64,000 nt of DNA from Tranquillimonas rosea (GTDB lineage: Bacteria; Pseudomonadota; Alphaproteobacteria; Rhodobacterales; Rhodobacteraceae), in assembly GCF_900111315.1 (NCBI RefSeq), contig NZ_FOGU01000013.1, positions 39,318 through 103,317 on the forward strand. The letters are read 5' to 3'. The notes beneath the pieces are model-generated. The model saw only the letters and a program-made list of their open reading frames with translations. It did no database searches and was not told the DNA's origin. Every line of letters begins with the position of its first letter. Positions within the stretch are counted from its first letter, which is position 1. This document shows, piece after piece, positions 43,884-51,845 of the stretch. The position numbers were made by a program, and so were the translations under genes.

Positions 43884-44248
43884 CCGAGACGACGCTGGAC
43901 ACCCGCGCCCTGGCCGGCCTGCTCGCGACGCTCGGGCATGACACCGACGACCTGGCCGAGATCCTGGACGATTACCGCGCGGGCGCGGCCGAGCTTGTGG
44001 CAACCCTCCGCCAGAGCGCCAGGACCGGCGACATCGAAGCGCTGCGCATCGCGGCGCATACCCTGAAATCCAACGCCCGCGACGTCGGCGCGCAGGAGCT
44101 AGCCGCACGCTGCGCCGCGCTGGAACGGGCCTGCCTCGACGGCGGGCCCGAGAACCCGGTCGCCGAGGTAGAAGCGATCGCACGGGACGAGGCCGCCGCC
44201 CGCGGCGCGCTCGACAGGCTGGACCTGCATGAATTACCGCGACCCTGA
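43880..44248 (+). CDS. Histidine phosphotransfer (Hpt) protein
   Basis: Small soluble all-helical protein, 122 aa, with the Hpt signature AAHTLKSNARDVGA, where H60 is the phospho-acceptor and K63/S64 follow the canonical HxLKS pattern. It passes phosphoryl groups between receiver domains. The ATG overlaps the kinase stop (ATGA), and its own 3' end overlaps the next gene by 20 bp. These tight overlaps show that kinase, Hpt and receiver-transporter are made together as one relay. Confidence 0.9.
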   Translation: MTETTLDTRALAGLLATLGHDTDDLAEILDDYRAGAAELVATLRQSARTGDIEALRIAAHTLKSNARDVGAQELAARCAALERACLDGGPENPVAEVEAIARDEAAARGALDRLDLHELPRP

Positions 44249-45797
44249 CACACAGATGACCCCGCCCCCCGAGGTCGGCGAGGCGCCGGCACGCATACTC
44301 GTGATCGACGACAGCCTTTTCGGCCGCAAGAAGCTGGTCAAGGCGGTGGCGCGCCTGGGCCACCGACCCGACGCCGCCGAGGATGGCGTGTCGGGGCTCG
44401 AGATGCTGCGGTCGGGGGGATTCGATGCCGTCCTGCTCGACATCGTGATGCCGCGTCTCGACGGTTTCGACGTGCTACGCGCGATGAAGGCGGACCCGGA
44501 CCTGACCGACGTGCCGGTGATCGTCGTCTCGTCGCTGGACGATGAGACCGAAAGTGTCGTCCGCGCCATCCACCTCGGCGCCGTGGATTTCCTGCCGAAG
44601 AGCTTCGATCCGGTGATCCTCGAGGCGCGGCTCGGCGCCTCTCTCGCGCGGAAGCGGTTCCGCGACCACGAGCGCGACTATTTCCGCGCAGTCGAGCGCC
44701 TGACCCGCGCCGCCGAGTTGGTGGAGCACGGCAGCATCGGCGCCGACACGGTCCAGGTCGACGACGTGGCCGAGCGAAACGACGCGCTCGGCCGGCTCGC
44801 GGCGGTGTTCCGCGGGATGGTGAGCGAGATCTACGAACGCGAACTGAGGTTGAAGCGCACGATCCGGATGCTTCAGGGCAGCCTGCTGGTCATCGCCCTG
44901 GGCATCCTGTGGGGCCTGATGCCCGCGCTATCGCGCCTCGCGGCGGGGGCGGGGGCCGAACCGCTGGCCCTGGTGGTGCAGATCAACCTCGTGGCCGCGC
45001 TGCTCTGCCTCGGCTCGGCCGCGCTGCGGCGACGGCTGCCGCGGCTGGGTCGGGGCGAGATCGGTTACTTCCTGACCTGGGCCGCCCTGAACGGGATCAT
45101 CCAGAAGATCGCCATCGTGGAACTCGCCGGGCACCTCGAGGCGACGATGCTGTCACTGATCGTTACCGTGCAGGGCTTCGTGGTCTTCGCGATCGCGGCC
45201 GTCACCCGGGTCGAGCGCACGACGCCGCGACGCCTCGCCGGGCTGGGCGTGGGGCTCGTCGGCGTGACCGCGATGCTCTTCACCCGGCTCGCGGGCGCCG
45301 ATATGGGACAGATCGTCCTGCTGGCCGTCGCCCTGCTGATCCCCGTCAGCATCGCGGTCGAGGGCATACTGATGGCCGCCCGCCAGCCCACCCATATCGA
45401 CTTCACCGCGGCCTTCGGCCTGATGATGGCCCTGTCGACGGCCGTTCTCGTGCCGGCCGCATGGCTGAGCGGCGCATTCTCTGACCTTGCGCCGTGGGAG
45501 CCGGGCCGGATCGAGATGCTGACGCTCGCCATGGGGGCCGCCACCGCTGTCGGCGGTGTCATCGGGTGCCATCTGGTTCAGGTCGCCGGGGCGCTCTTCG
45601 CCAGTCAGAGCGCCTACGTGAAAACTGTCGCCGGCATCATGTGGGGCTCGCTCCTGCTGGACGAGCGGCTGTCGGCGCTGACCTGGGGCTCGATCGCCCT
45701 GATCCTCGTCGGCCTGTACCTCGTCGGCCCCGAGATGCGGGATGCGACCGTGCGGCTGAACCGCTCCTTCACCGCCCGGCGCAAACCGCGGGAGTGA
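44229..45797 (+). CDS. Receiver domain fused to an EamA/DMT membrane transporter
   Basis: An unusual fusion, 522 aa, in one uninterrupted frame. Residues 21-135 are a complete response-regulator receiver: acidic pair D27/D28, phospho-acceptor D71 in VLLDIVMPRLDG, S101/S102, and K124 in DFLPKSFDP. Residues ~136-212 are a charged helical linker including DALGRLAAVFRGMVSEIYE. From ~213 to 500 there are about ten hydrophobic helices arranged as two EamA-like halves (first helix VIALGILWGLMPALSRL; last WGSIALILVGLYLVG), the drug/metabolite transporter pattern. There is no DNA-binding or enzymatic output domain. A second ATG at 44256 is possible. Together with the overlapping kinase and Hpt genes it suggests transport controlled by phosphorylation; cargo is unknown. 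Confidence 0.85.
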   Translation: MNYRDPDTQMTPPPEVGEAPARILVIDDSLFGRKKLVKAVARLGHRPDAAEDGVSGLEMLRSGGFDAVLLDIVMPRLDGFDVLRAMKADPDLTDVPVIVVSSLDDETESVVRAIHLGAVDFLPKSFDPVILEARLGASLARKRFRDHERDYFRAVERLTRAAELVEHGSIGADTVQVDDVAERNDALGRLAAVFRGMVSEIYERELRLKRTIRMLQGSLLVIALGILWGLMPALSRLAAGAGAEPLALVVQINLVAALLCLGSAALRRRLPRLGRGEIGYFLTWAALNGIIQKIAIVELAGHLEATMLSLIVTVQGFVVFAIAAVTRVERTTPRRLAGLGVGLVGVTAMLFTRLAGADMGQIVLLAVALLIPVSIAVEGILMAARQPTHIDFTAAFGLMMALSTAVLVPAAWLSGAFSDLAPWEPGRIEMLTLAMGAATAVGGVIGCHLVQVAGALFASQSAYVKTVAGIMWGSLLLDERLSALTWGSIALILVGLYLVGPEMRDATVRLNRSFTARRKPRE

Positions 45798-45801
45798 CCG
45801 C

Positions 45802-46584
45802 TTAGTTCTCGCTCGCCGCCGTGTCGAGGTAGCGCGCCCGGATCGCCTGCACCGCCCCTTCGTCCGTCAAGGCCTGCAACGCGGCCGAAAGGCCGGCGAT
45901 CGTGTCGGGATCGGTGTCGGGATGGCAGGCGAGGGACAGGTCGACCTCGTCGACCACCCGCACACGTTCGAGCGCCAGATCCTGCCGGGCCGCGCGCCAG
46001 GGGGCCGACAGCAGGCCGCTCAGCCACAGGTCGAGTCGCCCGGCGGCCAGCTTGCGCATGTTTGCGATGTCGAGGCTCACGATCTCGAGGTTGGGATGAC
46101 CCGCCTCCTGCATCGCCTCGGTACTGCCCCATCCCGCGACGGCGCCTGTGGGATGGCCGAAGCTGTCCTCGATGCTGTCGACATCGGGCGCCTCGCCAGC
46201 CCGGGCGAACAGGGCGTAGCCGTCCTTCAGGATCGGCCCGACCCAGGTGAAATCATCCTCGCGCGCAGGGATGCGCCAGAGCGCCATGAAACAGCGGTCC
46301 GCGCCGCCCTGGACGAGGGCATAGCCGCGCTTGAACGGCAGCATCTCCATCGAGACCGAGAGCCCGGCCCGCTCCGCCATCAGTCGCACGGTATCTGTGA
46401 CGATTCCGGCAATCGCGCCATCCTCTCCGGTGAAGTTGGCCGGCGCGTATTCCTCGGTGACGATCTCGAGATCCTGTGCGGCGGCCCCGGTTGCCCACCC
46501 AAGGCCCGCAACGAGGAGAGCGGCGCGGCACAGGTGTCGCGCGCCGACGGGCGCATGGCGCGATGGATGCGGCTGGCGGAACAT
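45802..46584 (-). CDS. Orphan periplasmic binding protein (SBP family 3)
   Basis: Secreted amino-acid-type binding protein, 260 aa. The signal peptide ends near TGAAAQDLE. The SBP_bac_3 pattern includes IVTEEYAPANFTGEDG (lobe 1 entry), GIVTDTVRLMAERAG and ERADFTWVGPI-like REDDFTWVGPILKDG. The ATG at 46584 is preceded by GAAAGG. There are no ABC permease or ATPase genes nearby. It is convergent with the receiver-transporter gene, separated by 4 bp. Single SBP3 proteins of this kind often serve sensory systems, so a link to the hybrid kinase is possible but only by position. Confidence 0.82.
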   Translation of the reverse strand: MFRQPHPSRHAPVGARHLCRAALLVAGLGWATGAAAQDLEIVTEEYAPANFTGEDGAIAGIVTDTVRLMAERAGLSVSMEMLPFKRGYALVQGGADRCFMALWRIPAREDDFTWVGPILKDGYALFARAGEAPDVDSIEDSFGHPTGAVAGWGSTEAMQEAGHPNLEIVSLDIANMRKLAAGRLDLWLSGLLSAPWRAARQDLALERVRVVDEVDLSLACHPDTDPDTIAGLSAALQALTDEGAVQAIRARYLDTAASEN

Positions 46585-46755
46585 GGCGGGCCTTTCCGGA
46601 TCTCGGTTGCAGCGGCGACGCGCCACCGGAGCAACGTGCGACCGCCCGCCGTAGGCACGCGGCCGGGCTCGCTGCGGTGTCTCGTCGCCCGTCAGCGTAG
46701 CCCGAGAATCTAGCAGAAAGATTTGTCCGCACCGCGGAGAGCGCGCGCCGCCCCC

Positions 46756-47421
46756 TCAGATCACGTTCTTCACGCGCTGCCAGGTCTCGGACAGGTGGTG
46801 GGCCATGATGTCTCCCAGCCGCTGACCGTCACGGGCCGCGAGCGCGTCCATCATTTCCTCGTGGTCGTCCACGGCGGCCCGCCAATGCTCGGGCTCGCTG
46901 TTGCCGATGAACCGGATCCGCTTCAGCCGGGCCATGATGTTGCCCTGGATCTCGCACAACGTCTCGTTGCGCGAGAGCGAGGCGATGAAGGTGTGGAACT
47001 CTTGGTTGAGCTTGTAATACGGCATCCGCTCGCCCGAGCGGTAGTATTCGAGCATCCGCTCGTGCAGGTCGCGAGCATGGGCGATCTCGCTGTCGCTCGC
47101 CCGTTCGCAGGCCGTCCGGCCGGCGAGACGTTCCATCTCGGCCAGCACCTCGAGCATCGAAAAGACATCCGCCCGCGACAGCTTGCGCACCATGCTGCCC
47201 CGCGCCGGGCGGATGACGATCAGCCCCTCGGCGGCAAGGGTGCGGAGCGCCTCGCGGAACGGCGTGCGGGAGACACCGAGTTGTTCGACCAGCTTGGCCT
47301 CGTCGATCCGGCTGCCCGGTTCGAGATGCCCCTCGATGATCAGGTCGCGGATCCGGCTGGCGACCTGATCATGCAGGCTCTGCTTCTCGATCTGAAGAGA
47401 TGTCGGTTCCCCGGCTTCCAT
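46756..47421 (-). CDS. GntR-family (FadR/FCD) transcriptional regulator
   Basis: Cytoplasmic regulator, 221 aa. The N-terminal winged HTH (residues ~12-75) has LHDQVASRIRDLIIEG, EAKLVEQLGVSRTPFREALRTL split across the domain, and RGSMVRKLS. The C-terminal FCD domain is all-helical, with metal-ligand-type residues in ARDLHERML, EFHTFIASLSRN and DDHEEMMDAL. The ATG at 47421 has GGAGG at 5 bp. It is next to tctA2, and a motif TTGGATACAGTAT lies 35 bp upstream of its start. Similar motifs occur before tctC2, pdxA2 and the kinase operon, so it is the probable repressor of the acid-sugar module. Confidence 0.9.
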   Translation of the reverse strand: MEAGEPTSLQIEKQSLHDQVASRIRDLIIEGHLEPGSRIDEAKLVEQLGVSRTPFREALRTLAAEGLIVIRPARGSMVRKLSRADVFSMLEVLAEMERLAGRTACERASDSEIAHARDLHERMLEYYRSGERMPYYKLNQEFHTFIASLSRNETLCEIQGNIMARLKRIRFIGNSEPEHWRAAVDDHEEMMDALAARDGQRLGDIMAHHLSETWQRVKNVI

Positions 47422-47455
47422 TGTTCCTCCGCTCTCCGGCACGTGGCTACACCAT

Positions 47456-47468
47456 ATACTGTATCCAA
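47456..47468. promoter_or_regulatory. Candidate GntR operator, site A (upstream of gntR)
   Basis: TTGGATACAGTAT on the minus strand, 35 bp before the gntR start. It matches the three other sites listed in this window (consensus WTGTATACAGTAT) with one or two differences. It suggests autoregulation. Confidence 0.5.
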
Positions 47469-47485
47469 CCGGAATTCGACGCCCC

Positions 47486-48973
47486 TCACGCAGTGCTTCG
47501 CCTCAGTTTCTGCAGACCGCGGCGCGTGGGTCCCGTGAACAAGACCAGGGCGGTCAGCACGAAGAACACCACCGCGATGGGGCGCGTCAGGAACATCAGC
47601 CAGTTTCCGTCGAACATCGACATCGACTGCCCGAGCCGCTGCTCGATCATCCCGCCGAGGACGAGGCCGATGGCGAGGGACACGACTGAGAAGCCGGTGC
47701 GGTTCATCAGGAACCCGATGACCCCGAAACAGAGCGCGACGTAGATGTCGAACGGCGCCTGCCGGATGGCATATGCCCCGACCAGCGAGAAGATGAAGAC
47801 CAAGGGCCAGAGGATGCGCACCGGGATCAGAGTGATCTGGGCGAAGACGCGCGCGCCCAAGAGCCCCAGCGCGAGGAACAGTAGATTGGCCAGAAGCAGC
47901 GCCGCGAACAGCACGCCGAGGAATTCACCCTGCTCCTGGAACATCGTCGGTCCCGGACGGACGCCTTGGGTCAGAAGACCGGCGAGAATGATCGCCGCCG
48001 TCGGGCTGCCGGGAATGCCGAGCGCGAGCGTGGGCACCAGCGTGCCCCCGACCGCCGCGTTGTTGGCCGCTTCGGAGGCCGCGATGCCCTCGATCTCGCC
48101 CTTGCCGAAATTGTCCTTGTGCCGCGAGAAGCGCCGCGCCTCGTTGTAGCCGATCATCGACGCGATGGTAGAGCCTTCGGCGGGCAGGATGCCCACCAGC
48201 GTCCCGATGCCGGTGGACCGCAGGATCGTCGTCCGGATACGGGCGAAATCCTCGCGCGAGGGCAGCTTCGCCGCCTTCATCGCCACGATCTTGCGCACCA
48301 CGTGCAACCGGGTCGATTGCTCCAGCAGCTCGGCGATGCCGAAGATGCCGATCATCACCGCGACGAAGCTGATCCCGTCGTAAAGCATGTTCGTGCCGAA
48401 GGTATAGCGTTCGACCCCGGTCAGCAGGTCGACCCCGATGGTCGACAGCAAGACGCCGAAGGCCCCGGCGATCAGGCTCTTGACCGCGGAACCGCTGCCG
48501 ATCGTGGCCAGCATCGACAGGCCGAACAGGGTCAGGGCAAAGTACTCGGGCGGCCCGAACTTGTAGGCGACGCCGGCCATGAAGGGGCCGACGAACAGCA
48601 GGAACAGCACCGAGCAGACCCCGCCCACCGTCGAGGCGACGGTCGCGACCCCGATGGCACGCCCCGCCTCGCCCTTCTGGGCCAGCGGGTAGCCGTCGAG
48701 GCAGGTGGTCGCCGAGGCGGGCGTGCCGGGCGTGTTGATCAGGATCGCGGTGATCGCGCCCGCGAAGGTGGCGGACCCGTAGATCGTCGCCAGGACAACG
48801 GTCGCCGCCAGCGGCTCCAGCGTCAGAGTGAAGGGCAGAAGCAGCGCCGCCCCGGTGGTGGCGTTCAGGCCGGGAAGCAGGCCGATCACCGTGCCGACGA
48901 GGGTCGTCAGGATGATCAGCGAGATGAGATAGGGATCCCCAAGCGCCGTCAGTCCAGAGAGAACGTCGCTCAT
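47486..48973 (-). CDS. tctA: TTT-family large membrane subunit TctA (transporter 2)
   Basis: Second TctA of the window, 495 aa. Family landmarks are TLVGTVIGLLPGLNATTGAALLLPF (split), INTPGTPASATTCLDGYPLA and the central GIPGSPTAAIILAGLL; about 12 hydrophobic segments. It is not a recent copy of the TctA at 27372, as only the usual family motifs are shared. It is last in the tctC-tctB-tctA operon and next to the gntR gene on the same strand. Given the neighbouring enzymes it probably imports the acid sugar or another carboxylate degraded by that cluster. Confidence 0.94.
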   Translation of the reverse strand: MSDVLSGLTALGDPYLISLIILTTLVGTVIGLLPGLNATTGAALLLPFTLTLEPLAATVVLATIYGSATFAGAITAILINTPGTPASATTCLDGYPLAQKGEAGRAIGVATVASTVGGVCSVLFLLFVGPFMAGVAYKFGPPEYFALTLFGLSMLATIGSGSAVKSLIAGAFGVLLSTIGVDLLTGVERYTFGTNMLYDGISFVAVMIGIFGIAELLEQSTRLHVVRKIVAMKAAKLPSREDFARIRTTILRSTGIGTLVGILPAEGSTIASMIGYNEARRFSRHKDNFGKGEIEGIAASEAANNAAVGGTLVPTLALGIPGSPTAAIILAGLLTQGVRPGPTMFQEQGEFLGVLFAALLLANLLFLALGLLGARVFAQITLIPVRILWPLVFIFSLVGAYAIRQAPFDIYVALCFGVIGFLMNRTGFSVVSLAIGLVLGGMIEQRLGQSMSMFDGNWLMFLTRPIAVVFFVLTALVLFTGPTRRGLQKLRRSTA

Positions 48974-48974
48974 G

Positions 48975-49451
48975 TCACCACCCGTAATAGATGTTGAGAA
49001 GGACGCCGCGGGGGAAGCGGATCTGCAGCGCCTCGTTGAACAGAAGGAAGGTGAGCACCGGCCCGACCAGGCCGACACCGATCAGGATGCTGGCGCGACG
49101 CTCGCCCCAGGCGGCCGCGATGCCCGCGGCGCCGACCATCATGGCCAGAAGGAAATCGAGGGTCATCGCCACGAGGCTCGCGATGATGAGCACGCCGATA
49201 GTCAGGTAGAACTGACGCGGGATGCCATCGAGATTGTCGGCGTCGTCATGGCGGACCGTGTTATAGCCCGCGAGGATCGAGAGAGCGACGATCAAACCGC
49301 AGACCAGCTGCGGGAACGCCGAGGGCTGAAAGCTCCGCACCAGCATCGGGGGGACGTTCTCGAAGGTCAGCGTCCAGCCGAATGCGATGGCGGCAAACAC
49401 CCCGATCAGGCAGACCGGGGCCAGAAGCCGGGCGGCGCGGGTCAGTCTCAT
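48975..49451 (-). CDS. tctB: TTT-family small membrane subunit TctB (transporter 2)
   Basis: Small membrane subunit, 158 aa, with four hydrophobic helices and the phenylalanine/proline segment SFQPSAFPQLVCGLIV that precedes helix 2 in TctB proteins. Its stop lies 1 bp before the tctA start, and it follows tctC after a hairpin. It acts as the small membrane partner of TctA in carboxylate uptake. Assignment rests on size, topology and the conserved tctCBA order. Confidence 0.88.
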   Translation of the reverse strand: MRLTRAARLLAPVCLIGVFAAIAFGWTLTFENVPPMLVRSFQPSAFPQLVCGLIVALSILAGYNTVRHDDADNLDGIPRQFYLTIGVLIIASLVAMTLDFLLAMMVGAAGIAAAWGERRASILIGVGLVGPVLTFLLFNEALQIRFPRGVLLNIYYGW

Positions 49452-49474
49452 CGTGTCCTCCCTTGGTGGCCGTG

Positions 49475-49501
49475 GCCGGGCGGCCCGGAGGCCGCCCCGG
49501 C
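49475..49501 (-). terminator. GC hairpin between tctC and tctB (transporter 2)
   Basis: Stem GCCGGGCGGCC (49475-49485) and GGCCGCCCCGGC (49490-49501) with one bulged base and loop CGGA. It lies in the 62-bp gap after the tctC stop, matching the location of hairpins in the ytf, pro, phn and first tct operons. Confidence 0.6.
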
Positions 49502-49513
49502 GCCTCTACCGGC

Positions 49514-50461
49514 TCAGTTGGTGTAGCCGAGCTCTTGCAGCGCGCTGCTCATGCGCGACACCAGCGAGTTCATCTGCTCGCCCCAGGCCTCGGAATCGGC
49601 GATCGAGCTGTCGTCGAGACCCTGGCTGGTCAGGAACTCGCCGTATTCTTCGGTCTGCATGCCTTCCATGAACGCCGAGCGCAGTGTCTCGACGACCTCG
49701 TCCGGCGTGCCCTCTGCCACGGCGAAGCCGCGCGATGTCGCGAAATCGGCGTCGATCCCGAGCGAGTCGGAGGTGGGCGTGTCCGGGATCGTCGCGACCG
49801 GCTCGGAGCCCATCACGACCATCGGGCAGGCATTGCCCGCCTCGACCTGGCTTGCCGCCTCGCCGTAGTTCAGCACCGCCACGTCGACGTTGCCGCCCAC
49901 GAGGTTGGTGATCAGGTCGCCGCCGCCCTCGAACGACACGATGTCGGGCCGCTGCAGGCCTGCCGCCTCGGCGAACAGGAAGGCCGAGATGCCGTCGATG
50001 TTGTAGACGTGGGTCACGCCGTAATCGAGGCTTTCATCCTCCTGCGCGTCGAGGAAGGTCTGCGTGTCGTCGAATTCCTCGCAGCGGGTGAAGAGGATCT
50101 GGGGATCGTTCGTGCCGCGGGCGATCGGAATCAGGTTCTGCGCCTCGGAGGCGCCGTTCTTGGCCTGCGTGACGGCGTGCGAGGACGTGTAGACGAGCAC
50201 GGTGTGCCCGTCTTCGGGGCGCTCCTCGACATAGTCCATCGCGACGGCACCGGACCCGCCGGGGCGGTTCACCACCACCATGTCCTCCCCGAGGATCGGC
50301 GAGACGCTGCGCATCATCATGCGCGCCGTCATGTCGGTGCCGCCACCGGCACCGGAATGCGTGACCACCTCGACGGTCTCGCTCGGGAAGCTGTCCTGCG
50401 CCACGGCCGCGAACGGCACGGTCAGCGCCGTCGTGCAGGCGATCAGATGCGAAAGTCTCAT
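49514..50461 (-). CDS. tctC: TTT-family periplasmic binding protein TctC (transporter 2)
   Basis: Periplasmic binding protein, 315 aa. The signal peptide runs MRLSHLIACTTALTVPFAA to VAQDSFP. The mature N-terminus has VEVVTHSGAGGGTDMTARMM, the TctC ligand loop, and then VVVNRPGGSGAVAMDYV. GGGAGGAG precedes the ATG at 50461, which is preferred over 50497. It is first in the operon and divergent from pdxA2 across a 318-bp region carrying two GntR-type motifs. It captures the carboxylate for TctAB. The ligand is probably the acid sugar degraded by the adjacent enzymes (inference). Confidence 0.92.
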   Translation of the reverse strand: MRLSHLIACTTALTVPFAAVAQDSFPSETVEVVTHSGAGGGTDMTARMMMRSVSPILGEDMVVVNRPGGSGAVAMDYVEERPEDGHTVLVYTSSHAVTQAKNGASEAQNLIPIARGTNDPQILFTRCEEFDDTQTFLDAQEDESLDYGVTHVYNIDGISAFLFAEAAGLQRPDIVSFEGGGDLITNLVGGNVDVAVLNYGEAASQVEAGNACPMVVMGSEPVATIPDTPTSDSLGIDADFATSRGFAVAEGTPDEVVETLRSAFMEGMQTEEYGEFLTSQGLDDSSIADSEAWGEQMNSLVSRMSSALQELGYTN

Positions 50462-50542
50462 GGTCTCCTCCCAGAATTTACCTTGTCGCAGGCTCAACCT
50501 TCACCGTCATCTTGATGATGTCAATATTCTATGTTAAATATT

Positions 50543-50555
50543 TTGTATACAGTAC
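50543..50555. promoter_or_regulatory. Candidate GntR operator, site B (tctC2 side)
   Basis: TTGTATACAGTAC, with the longer block ATATTTTGTATACAGTA shared with site D (there ATATTTTGTATGCAGTA). It covers the position expected for the tctC -35 element. Confidence 0.6.
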
Positions 50556-50707
50556 GAAGAGAGAATGTCCTACAATGACTATCTGCCGTCGCAGCGAACC
50601 AAATGGAAAGAGAGGAATTAAAGAATAAATGCGAGCATTAGCAGCCAAATCCACGCGCCGCGCAACACCCGCCGCCGGCACAACTTGAACCGCAGCAAGA
50701 TGCAGGT

Positions 50708-50720
50708 ATTCTGTATACAT
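50708..50720. promoter_or_regulatory. Candidate GntR operator, site C (pdxA2 side)
   Basis: ATTCTGTATACAT on the plus strand (ATGTATACAGAAT on the minus strand) overlaps the candidate -10 of pdxA2, 60 bp before its start. It matches sites A, B and D in the central ATACAG block. Confidence 0.55.
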
Positions 50721-50779
50721 ACGACAAATCGCGCCGTAAGAGTCGCCCGCCGCACAGTTAAGGACAAGGAATACCCCGC

Positions 50780-51811
50780 ATGACGGACAGGACCGAGGAA
50801 CTGCCCACTCTCGCCGTGGCGATGGGTGACCCAGGGGGCATCAGCCCCGAACTGACCGCCCGCCTCGTGGACCTGCCGGAAGCGCGGGACGAGGCGCGGC
50901 TGGTCGTCATCGGAGACCGGCGCGTCTTCGACGAGGGCGCGCGGATCGCCGGGATCGCGCCCGAGCTGCCGACGGTCGGCGACATGGAGACGGCGCTTGC
51001 CACCGACGGCAACGTGTTCGTCGATCTCGGCCATCTCGACCCCGCCACCGTCACGCGCGGCACCGCCGAGAAGGCCGGGGGCGACTTCGCCTGCCGCAAC
51101 TTCCGCGAGGCCCTGCTGCTGGCCCATGCCGGCAAGGTCGACGGCATCTGCTTTACCCCGTTCAACAAGCAGGCGATGCGCTATTCCTTCCCCGGCTACG
51201 ACGACGAGATCCGCTTCGTGGCCGACGTGACCGGCTTCAACGGCAAGATCCGCGAGTTCAACGTGCTCGAAAAGATCTGGAACGCCCGCGTCACGTCCCA
51301 TGTCCCGCTGAAAGAGGTCTCGGACAATCTCAGCGAGGACAAGATCCTCGCCGAGGTCGACCTGACGGTGCGCTGCCTGCGCCGCGCCGGTATCGACCGA
51401 CCCCGGATCGCCGTGGCGGGCCTGAACCCCCATGCGGGCGACGGCGGCAGCTTCGGCACCGAAGAGATCGAGATCATCGAACCCGCCGTCGCACGCGCGA
51501 AGGAAAGGGCCGAGACCGAGGATTTCGAGATCGAGGGCCCCTACCCGTCGGACACGGTGTTCCTGCGTGCGCTCAAGGAAGACTATCACGCTGTCCTGAC
51601 GATGTATCACGACCAGGGTCAGATCGCGATGAAGATGATGGGCTTCGACAAGGGCGTGACCATGATGGGCGGCCTGCCCTACCCGCTGTGCACACCGGCC
51701 CATGGCACGGCCTACGACATCGCCGGCAAGGGGATCGCCGACGTGGGCGCCACGCGCGAGGCGCTGCGCCTGGCGATCCGCATGGCCAGAACTGCCCGGC
51801 AGGCGGCCTGA
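50780..51811 (+). CDS. PdxA2-like phosphorylated acid-sugar dehydrogenase
   Basis: NAD-dependent, metal-requiring oxidative decarboxylase of the PdxA superfamily, 343 aa. Motifs are VAMGDPGGISPEL at the N-terminus, a metal His in TSHVPLKEV, YHDQGQIAMK (second metal region) and CTPAHGTAYDIAGKG near the end. AAGGA precedes the ATG. PdxA2 enzymes oxidise 4-phospho-D-threonate or -erythronate to dihydroxyacetone phosphate and CO2. Because a DUF1537 acid-sugar kinase is in the same regulon and no vitamin B6 genes are near, the PdxA2 role is more likely than pyridoxine biosynthesis. It is first in an operon with a TIM-barrel enzyme and a DhaK-type kinase. Confidence 0.9.
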   Translation: MTDRTEELPTLAVAMGDPGGISPELTARLVDLPEARDEARLVVIGDRRVFDEGARIAGIAPELPTVGDMETALATDGNVFVDLGHLDPATVTRGTAEKAGGDFACRNFREALLLAHAGKVDGICFTPFNKQAMRYSFPGYDDEIRFVADVTGFNGKIREFNVLEKIWNARVTSHVPLKEVSDNLSEDKILAEVDLTVRCLRRAGIDRPRIAVAGLNPHAGDGGSFGTEEIEIIEPAVARAKERAETEDFEIEGPYPSDTVFLRALKEDYHAVLTMYHDQGQIAMKMMGFDKGVTMMGGLPYPLCTPAHGTAYDIAGKGIADVGATREALRLAIRMARTARQAA

Positions 51812-51845
51812 GCCCCTGACGGCGCAGAGGACAGAGGGAGGACCG

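Larger units (their letters stand above)
50462..50779. other. Divergent control region between tctC2 and pdxA2
   Basis: 318 bp without a gene, clearly more AT-rich than its surroundings. It contains two candidate GntR operators. On the plus strand a TTGAAC (50685-50690), 16 bp and TATTCT (50707-50712) could form the pdxA2 promoter, with one operator on its -10. A second possible plus-strand promoter is TTGATG (50512) and TTAAAT (50534). On the minus strand TAGAAT (50531-50526) is a good -10 for tctC, with the other operator at its -35 position. Confidence 0.5.

Noticed and set aside
27372..49078. The two TctCBA systems as a recent duplication
   Set aside because: They share only general family motifs; lengths, signal peptides and binding loops differ, so they are separate paralogous systems.
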